This document shows positions 16,045 to 19,917 of a DNA stretch of 19,917 nt, piece after piece. The stretch comes from an uncultured Bacilli bacterium. Its GTDB lineage: Bacteria > Bacillota_I > Bacilli_A > RF39 > UBA660. Both the position numbers and the translations under genes were made by a program. The notes under the pieces are model-generated. The model ran no database searches. It was not told the origin of the DNA and was given only the letters and a program-made list of their open reading frames with translations. Within the stretch, counting starts at the first letter, position 1. Each line of letters starts with the position of its first letter. The stretch is taken from NCBI GenBank assembly GCA_934096015.1, contig CAKOLD010000016.1:1-19917 (forward strand). Reading direction: 5' to 3'.

Positions 16045-17331
16045 ATGATAGATATTAAATTAATAAGAGAAAATAAAGAATTAGTTAAAGAAAATATAAG
16101 AAAGAAATTTCAAGATGAAAAATTGCCAATAGTAGATGAAGTGTATGAACTAGATAAAGAATTTAGGGAAGCTAAATTAAAGGGAGATACTTTAAGAGCT
16201 AATAAGAATAGTTTAAGTAAAAGTATAGGTTCTTTAATGAAAGATAAAAAAATTGAGGAAGCTACTAAGGTAAAAGAAGAAGTTAAAAATATTGATGATG
16301 AGTTATTAAAACTTGGAGATAAAGAAGAAGAACTTGAAAAAGTAATTAAAGAAAAAATGATGGTTATTCCTAATATTATAGATGAAACTGTTCCAGTAGG
16401 AAAAGATGATTCTGAAAACGTGGAAATTGAAAAATTTGGAGAACCAATAGTACCTAATTATGAAATACCTTATCATGCAGAAATCTTGGAAAAAATTAAT
16501 GGCTTAGATAAAATATCAAGTGGTAGAACAAGTGGTAATGGTTTTTACTATTTAATGGGAGATGCGGCTAGGTTATCAAGTGCGATGCTTGCTTATGCTA
16601 GAGATTATATGATTGAAAAAGGTTTTACTTATTGTATTCCTCCATTTATGATAAGAAGTGATGTTGTAACAGGAGTTATGTCATTTGCAGAAATGGACGC
16701 TATGATGTATAAAATTGAGGGAGAAGATTTATATTTAATTGGAACTTCAGAACATTCTATGATAGGTAAATTTAAGGATCAAATCATTAAAGAGAGTGAT
16801 TTACCTATTACAATGACTTCATATTCACCATGTTTTAGAAAAGAAGTTGGAGCACATGGGATAGAAGAAAGAGGTATATATAGAGTACACCAATTCGAAA
16901 AACAAGAAATGATTGTTTTATGTAAACAAGAAGAGGCGATGGATTGGTATAATAAGATGTGGAAATACACTGTAGAAATATTTAATAATATGGATATTCC
17001 AGTTAGAACTTTAGAATGTTGTAGTGGTGATTTAGCAGATTTAAAGGTTAAATCATGTGATGTAGAGGCTTGGAGTCCAAGACAACAAAAATATTTTGAA
17101 GTTGGATCATGTTCTACTTTAGGAGATGCTCAAGCAAGAAGATTAGGAATTAGAACTAAAGGAGAAAATGGAACTTATTATGTAAATACTTTAAATAATA
17201 CAGTACTTGCAAATACACGCGCTTTGATTGCTTTACTTGAAAACAATTATAATGAGGATGGTAGTATAAATATTCCTAAAGTATTAAGACCATATATGGG
17301 TGGAAAAGAAAAAATAGAACCAAAAATGTAA
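16045..17331 (+). CDS. serS: Seryl-tRNA synthetase
   Basis: Class II synthetase that charges tRNA-Ser (and primes selenocysteine synthesis where that exists), 428 residues. The N-terminal ~110 residues form the antiparallel coiled-coil arm, rich in Lys and Glu, that grips the long variable arm of tRNA-Ser. Motif 2 is seen as PCFRKEVGAHGIEERGIYR followed by HQFEKQEM; motif 3 as NNTVLANTRALIALLENN. The serine/tRNA-binding region EVGSCSTLGDAQARRLGIR differs slightly from the common EISSCSNC-DFQARR. The start has AAAGGA eight bases upstream and follows the serine T-box. A terminator follows, so this is a one-gene unit. Confidence 0.97.
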   Translation: MIDIKLIRENKELVKENIRKKFQDEKLPIVDEVYELDKEFREAKLKGDTLRANKNSLSKSIGSLMKDKKIEEATKVKEEVKNIDDELLKLGDKEEELEKVIKEKMMVIPNIIDETVPVGKDDSENVEIEKFGEPIVPNYEIPYHAEILEKINGLDKISSGRTSGNGFYYLMGDAARLSSAMLAYARDYMIEKGFTYCIPPFMIRSDVVTGVMSFAEMDAMMYKIEGEDLYLIGTSEHSMIGKFKDQIIKESDLPITMTSYSPCFRKEVGAHGIEERGIYRVHQFEKQEMIVLCKQEEAMDWYNKMWKYTVEIFNNMDIPVRTLECCSGDLADLKVKSCDVEAWSPRQQKYFEVGSCSTLGDAQARRLGIRTKGENGTYYVNTLNNTVLANTRALIALLENNYNEDGSINIPKVLRPYMGGKEKIEPKM

Positions 17332-17336
17332 AAATA

Positions 17337-17370
17337 AAGGCAAGAATTTATTTAAATCTTGTCTTTTTTT
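17337..17370 (+). terminator. Rho-independent terminator of serS
   Basis: A stem with one bulged A: AAGGCAAGA (17337-17345) pairs with TCTTGTCTT (17357-17365), plus an inner TTT/AAA extension. The T tract runs to 17370. Confidence 0.82.
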
Positions 17371-17386
17371 ATTAATGCTTTATTAT
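17359..17386 (+). promoter_or_regulatory. Possible promoter of the surface-protein gene
   Basis: TTGTCT (17359-17364), 16 bp, then TATTAT (17381-17386). It overlaps the 3' arm of the serS terminator. A ribosome site AGTAGGGA (17398-17404 region) precedes ATG 17411. Confidence 0.5.
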
Positions 17387-17410
17387 ATATATAGAGAGTA
17401 GGGAATATTT

Positions 17411-18577
17411 ATGAAAAACAAAAAATCATTAGTAATATATTTTTTGGCTGTAATTTTATTAGTTGTATTTAGTTATGCTTTAAAAAATACTTTTGCATAC
17501 TTTGTAGCAAATGAAAAAGGTACAGCAACGGATATGAAAGTTGCTAAATTAGGTTACATATTGACAAGTGCTGATTTAAAAGATAATACTATTACTTTAA
17601 AACCATATGAAGTAAAAAAAATAACTATAAATGTTAAAAACGATTATGATGTAGCAACTATTTATAGATTAAATTATGAAGGTAATGTTACGGTTTTAAA
17701 ATCCAGTGTATCAGAAAATGAAACAAAGGGATTAATTGATATGAAATCTAGTAAAGATGTTGTACTAGTTTTAAAAAATAGTACTGATAAAAATCAATTA
17801 GTTAAATTTACTGCCGATGGTGGTTATGTTGGAAATGATTTAGAGGATGGTAATATCACTCAAGTTTATGATGAAACTTTATTACTTAATAAAGTTATGT
17901 TAGAAAATAATTTAGTTAATGAAAATGGAATTTATAGAGATACTGAAGGAACTAAAAACTATGTAAAAATAGGAGAAACGGTTTATAGAGTATTAGGAGT
18001 ATCACTAATAGATGATGAAGAATATTTAAAATTAATTACGAATGAAAGTATTGGTAAACAATTATTTGGGGAAAATAATAATTATATAACAAGTTCTTTA
18101 AATACATATTTAAATTTAGAATATAAAAACTCTTTAAATAGTGTTATAAAAGATAATTTAAAAGAAGTAACTTATTATACTGCTGGAGTTGACAAAGTAT
18201 TAGATAATAGAGAAGATTATTATAAATACGAAAGAGGAAATTATATTGCAAATGAAGGTTTTAATAAGGAAGGTAAATCTTCTATAGGTTTAATGTATTT
18301 AAGTGATTATGTAAGCAGTGAAGCATGGTTAAAAACAAATGTGACTGAGTATACTATTATGCCAAATTCAAGTGATGAATCTAAAGTGTTCTGTATTAAT
18401 TATAAAGAAGATAAAGTTGTAGAAAATAATGAAGAAAAGATTGTTTCTACAAATACAATTAGTAGTGATTGTAATGTTAAAACAGAAACTGATGTAAGAC
18501 CTGTAATGTACTTACAAAATAAGTTGGTTGTTGCAAGTGGTGCTGGTTCTTTAGAAGATCCATATATAATAAAATAA
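17411..18577 (+). CDS. Secreted or anchored surface protein with TasA/camelysin-like start and DUF6273-like end
   Basis: A 388-residue exported protein. A hydrophobic signal or anchor (~7-25) is followed by NTFAYFVANEKG, similar to the mature start of TasA/camelysin-type matrix proteins. A beta-rich segment follows to ~145. The C-terminal part (~165-388) contains short repeated polar strands and ends with the pattern DVRPVMYL...ASGAGSLEDPYII, which resembles the end of DUF6273-type surface domains common in gut Bacillota. Only two cysteines are present (FCINYK and SSDCNVK), placed to form a disulfide. No LPXTG or lipobox is seen. It has its own likely promoter and a downstream hairpin, so it is probably a single-gene unit. 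A structural or adhesive role is inferred; I cannot assign a precise function. Confidence 0.75.
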   Translation: MKNKKSLVIYFLAVILLVVFSYALKNTFAYFVANEKGTATDMKVAKLGYILTSADLKDNTITLKPYEVKKITINVKNDYDVATIYRLNYEGNVTVLKSSVSENETKGLIDMKSSKDVVLVLKNSTDKNQLVKFTADGGYVGNDLEDGNITQVYDETLLLNKVMLENNLVNENGIYRDTEGTKNYVKIGETVYRVLGVSLIDDEEYLKLITNESIGKQLFGENNNYITSSLNTYLNLEYKNSLNSVIKDNLKEVTYYTAGVDKVLDNREDYYKYERGNYIANEGFNKEGKSSIGLMYLSDYVSSEAWLKTNVTEYTIMPNSSDESKVFCINYKEDKVVENNEEKIVSTNTISSDCNVKTETDVRPVMYLQNKLVVASGAGSLEDPYIIK

Positions 18578-18601
18578 AGTGTCATAAGTTGACACTTTAT
18601 T
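18573..18601 (+). terminator. Hairpin terminator after the surface-protein gene
   Basis: A perfect 12-bp stem (18573-18584 with 18590-18601) with a 5-base loop, starting within the last codons. The trailing tract is AT-rich rather than pure T, so termination strength is uncertain. Confidence 0.7.
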
Positions 18602-18618
18602 AAATTAATAATTAGTAG

Positions 18619-18647
18619 TTGCAAAAATGATGATTATCTGTTAAAAT
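18619..18647 (+). promoter_or_regulatory. Promoter of tRNA-His
   Basis: TTGCAA (18619-18624), 17 bp, then TAAAAT (18642-18647). It ends 12 bases before the tRNA 5' end. Confidence 0.72.
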
Positions 18648-18659
18648 GATTATTGTCAT

Positions 18660-18736
18660 GGCGGAATTGGTGAAGTGGTTAACACGCCGGATTGTGGCTC
18701 CGGTATGCATGGGTTCGATCCCCATATTTCGCCCCA
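18660..18736 (+). tRNA. tRNA-His (anticodon GUG), CCA encoded
   Basis: A complete cloverleaf. The acceptor GCGGAAT (18661-18667) pairs with ATTTCGC (18726-18732) with one G-T. The extra G(-1) specific to tRNA-His is genome-encoded at 18660, opposite C73 at 18733. The anticodon stem CCGGA/TCCGG encloses the loop TTGTGGC with anticodon GTG at 18694-18696. The T arm reads ATGGG-TTCGATC-CCCAT. The terminal CCA (18734-18736) is encoded, so a CCA-adding enzyme is not needed for this tRNA's first maturation. It is transcribed alone, between its own promoter and terminator. Confidence 0.97.
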
Positions 18737-18748
18737 GTTAGAAATAAT

Positions 18749-18770
18749 GCTCGTATTTACGAGCTTTTTT
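18749..18770 (+). terminator. Terminator of tRNA-His, possibly bidirectional
   Basis: GCTCGT (18749-18754) pairs with ACGAGC (18759-18764) around a 4-base loop and is followed by six Ts. Read from the minus strand, the same hairpin lies just past the VanZ-family gene and is followed by an AT-rich tract, so it may serve both genes. Confidence 0.85.
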
Positions 18771-18786
18771 AATGATTTTAATTTAA

Positions 18787-19503
18787 TTAATGAATAAACA
18801 AAAAAATATCAAACACAATTAAAATTATTATACTAATATAAAATAATAGTCTTTTGGTGAAATCTTTTAATTTAAAATCTGTATAAAAAAGTTTTTTGAT
18901 TTTATCAATAAGATTAAATCTGGTTATTATAAAAGTAAATAATATAGTACCTAAATAGTTTAAAATAATATCATCAATATCAAAAGAACCTGTATGAGTA
19001 AATGCTTGAAGTATTTCTATTAAAATAATTATTGGTAATGTAATTATGGTTTGTTTTAAAATATTATTATATTTTTTATTTTTAGTCATTAATAGAAATG
19101 ATAGGGGAATTAACATTATACTATTACCTATAATATTTTTTATTATTGATATAGTACTTCCATATTTAAGTTGGTTTTTTATAGTATAAAATGGTTTGTA
19201 TTGGCCACCATACCACCAGTTATAAAAGTGGATTTTTTCTCTACCAATAACAAATGTAATACTAAATAGTAATAAAATAAAGAATAATATGTATATAATT
19301 ATGTTAGATTTAAATGTTTTATCTTTATTTATTAAAATTCCATATGTATAAATAATTAGACTTAATAAAATCATAAATAGTATACATTTTGGATAATTAA
19401 TATTATATATGTATTGATTTCTGCCTAATAAAACAAGGTATATGTATATTATTAGATTTAAAACTATAACAATATTTTTTATTATGTTTATTCTTTTATT
19501 CAT
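18787..19503 (-). CDS. VanZ-family membrane protein
   Basis: A 238-residue polytopic membrane protein with about six hydrophobic segments. The VanZ signature lies in the second half: NIIGNSIMLIPLSFLL, then ILIEILQAFTHTGSFDIDD and ILNYLGTILF. VanZ-family proteins are linked to low-level teicoplanin resistance in enterococci, but most family members have no defined role. The start chosen is ATG 19503 (complement), which has AAGGAAG about six bases upstream. A further in-frame ATG at 19524 would add seven Lys/Arg/Gln-rich residues and lacks a good ribosome site. It is the only minus-strand gene of the window and is divergent from the Cys-rich gene at 19638. No vancomycin-resistance genes are nearby. 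Confidence 0.85.
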   Translation of the reverse strand: MNKRINIIKNIVIVLNLIIYIYLVLLGRNQYIYNINYPKCILFMILLSLIIYTYGILINKDKTFKSNIIIYILFFILLLFSITFVIGREKIHFYNWWYGGQYKPFYTIKNQLKYGSTISIIKNIIGNSIMLIPLSFLLMTKNKKYNNILKQTIITLPIIILIEILQAFTHTGSFDIDDIILNYLGTILFTFIITRFNLIDKIKKLFYTDFKLKDFTKRLLFYISIIILIVFDIFLFIH

Positions 19504-19538
19504 TTGATTCTTCCTTTTTTGCATTGTATTTCAGGTCC

Positions 19539-19567
19539 ATCTTAACACAGGAAATTGTAAAAAGCAA
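19539..19567 (-). promoter_or_regulatory. Promoter of the VanZ-family gene
   Basis: Read on the minus strand: TTGCTT (19562-19567), 17 bp, TAAGAT (19539-19544). Confidence 0.55.
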
Positions 19568-19570
19568 TTT
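19552..19570. repeat. Inverted repeat in the divergent promoter region
   Basis: AAATTG (19552-19557) and CAATTT (19565-19570) form a perfect 6-bp dyad with a 7-base spacer. It overlaps the -35 and spacer of the VanZ-gene promoter, so an operator is possible; in this AT-rich DNA chance is also possible. Confidence 0.4.
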
Positions 19571-19586
19571 GCGATATTAAAGAGTT

Positions 19587-19615
19587 TTGACTATTTTTGT
19601 AATTGATGATAGAAT
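19587..19615 (+). promoter_or_regulatory. Promoter of the Cys-rich YkgJ-like gene
   Basis: TTGACT (19587-19592), 17 bp, TAGAAT (19610-19615). GAGGGTGA (19625-19632) is the ribosome site before ATG 19638. Confidence 0.8.
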
Positions 19616-19637
19616 ACGTGTCTTGAGGGTGAAATAT

Positions 19638-19917
19638 ATGAATTACGAAAATAAAGAGTTATGTAAAAAGTGTGGAGGAATGTGTTGTAAAAAAAGTGGT
19701 TGTGATTATTTTACAAGTGATTTTTCTGTTATTAATAAAAATTCTATAATAAAAGCTTTAGAGAGTGGTAATATTTCTATAGTTTCAACACTTGATTTTG
19801 ATACTTTAAATAATGGAACAAAGGTTGCTATTCCTTTTTTGTACTTACGTGCAAGAAATAAAGATAGAGATATTGTAGATTTGTTTTCTATGAAAAAACA
19901 GTGTTCTATGTTAAAAG
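19638..19917 (+). CDS. Cys-rich YkgJ-like (CxxCxxxCC) protein, 3' end cut by window
   Basis: The first 93 codons of a cytoplasmic protein with no signal peptide. The start carries a cysteine cluster, CKKCGGMCCKKSGCDYF (residues 9-25), and a further Cys in KKQCSML near the window end. This arrangement is typical of the YkgJ/zinc- or iron-chelating family, whose members bind an Fe-S cluster or metal but mostly lack a defined reaction. A strong promoter and GAGGGTGA ribosome site support the start. The remaining metal-ligand cysteines would be expected beyond the window. Family assignment rests on the cysteine pattern. Confidence 0.75.
   Translation, partial: MNYENKELCKKCGGMCCKKSGCDYFTSDFSVINKNSIIKALESGNISIVSTLDFDTLNNGTKVAIPFLYLRARNKDRDIVDLFSMKKQCSMLK

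Noticed and set aside
16779..16970. Antisense 63-codon frame inside serS
   Set aside because: It overlaps the motif 2 region of serS, which is clearly coding on the + strand.
18400..18624. Antisense 74-codon frame over the end of the surface-protein gene
   Set aside because: It runs through the terminator hairpin and has no independent support.
18787..19503. Glycopeptide resistance cluster
   Set aside because: A VanZ-family gene alone, without vanHAX or vanRS, does not support resistance.
1..19917. CRISPR array or insertion sequence
   Set aside because: I saw no regularly spaced direct repeats and no transposase gene or terminal inverted repeats.

Overview
The window is very AT-rich and gene-dense. 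Almost everything reads on the + strand, with strong Shine-Dalgarno sites, compact U-tailed terminators and two T-box riboswitches. This fits a low-GC, Gram-positive-related bacterium of the Bacillota/Mycoplasmatota neighbourhood. An uncultured gut lineage such as RF39 or TANB77 is my guess; it is not shown by the sequence. Trp is read from TGG. All 15 stop codons visible in the window are TAA (13) or TAG (2), and none is TGA.

Layout. (a) 2-2338: 3' part of valS, an archaeal/Rickettsia-style valyl-tRNA synthetase, with a terminator. (b) 2381-5073: a four-gene envelope operon with its own promoter and terminator. It encodes a LiaF-like membrane protein, a membrane-anchored C39-like cysteine peptidase, and two small anchored proteins of unknown role. 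(c) 5106-8885: a 1259-residue protein of unknown function. It has a long helical N-terminus, a conserved-looking middle domain and a C-terminal nucleotidyltransferase of the CCA-adding/OAS-like type. (d) 8959-10356: cysS. (e) 10385-11664: a MerR-type regulator and a small protein resembling the core of VirD4/TraG coupling ATPases but lacking the P-loop, driven by a promoter with the 19-bp spacer typical of MerR control. (f) 11668-15783: a proline T-box followed by proS, a GH25 muramidase-like lipoprotein and a cysK-like gene. (g) 15787-17370: a serine T-box and serS. (h) 17411-18577: an anchored surface protein. (i) 18660-18736: tRNA-His(GUG) with promoter and terminator. (j) 18787-19503, minus strand: a VanZ-family membrane protein, divergent from (k) 19638-end: the start of a Cys-rich YkgJ-like protein.

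How the genes fit together. Four aminoacyl-tRNA synthetase genes (Val, Cys, Pro, Ser) and one tRNA gene fall within 19 kb, interleaved with envelope genes. The two T-boxes match their genes at both contact points: specifiers CCU (Pro) and UCU (Ser), and T-box motifs UGGU and UGGC, as expected for tRNA-Pro and tRNA-Ser discriminator bases. Because no terminator separates proS from the muramidase and cysK genes, both are predicted to respond to proline tRNA charging. The least explained parts are the 1259-residue nucleotidyltransferase protein and the MerR/P-loop-less VirD4-like pair.
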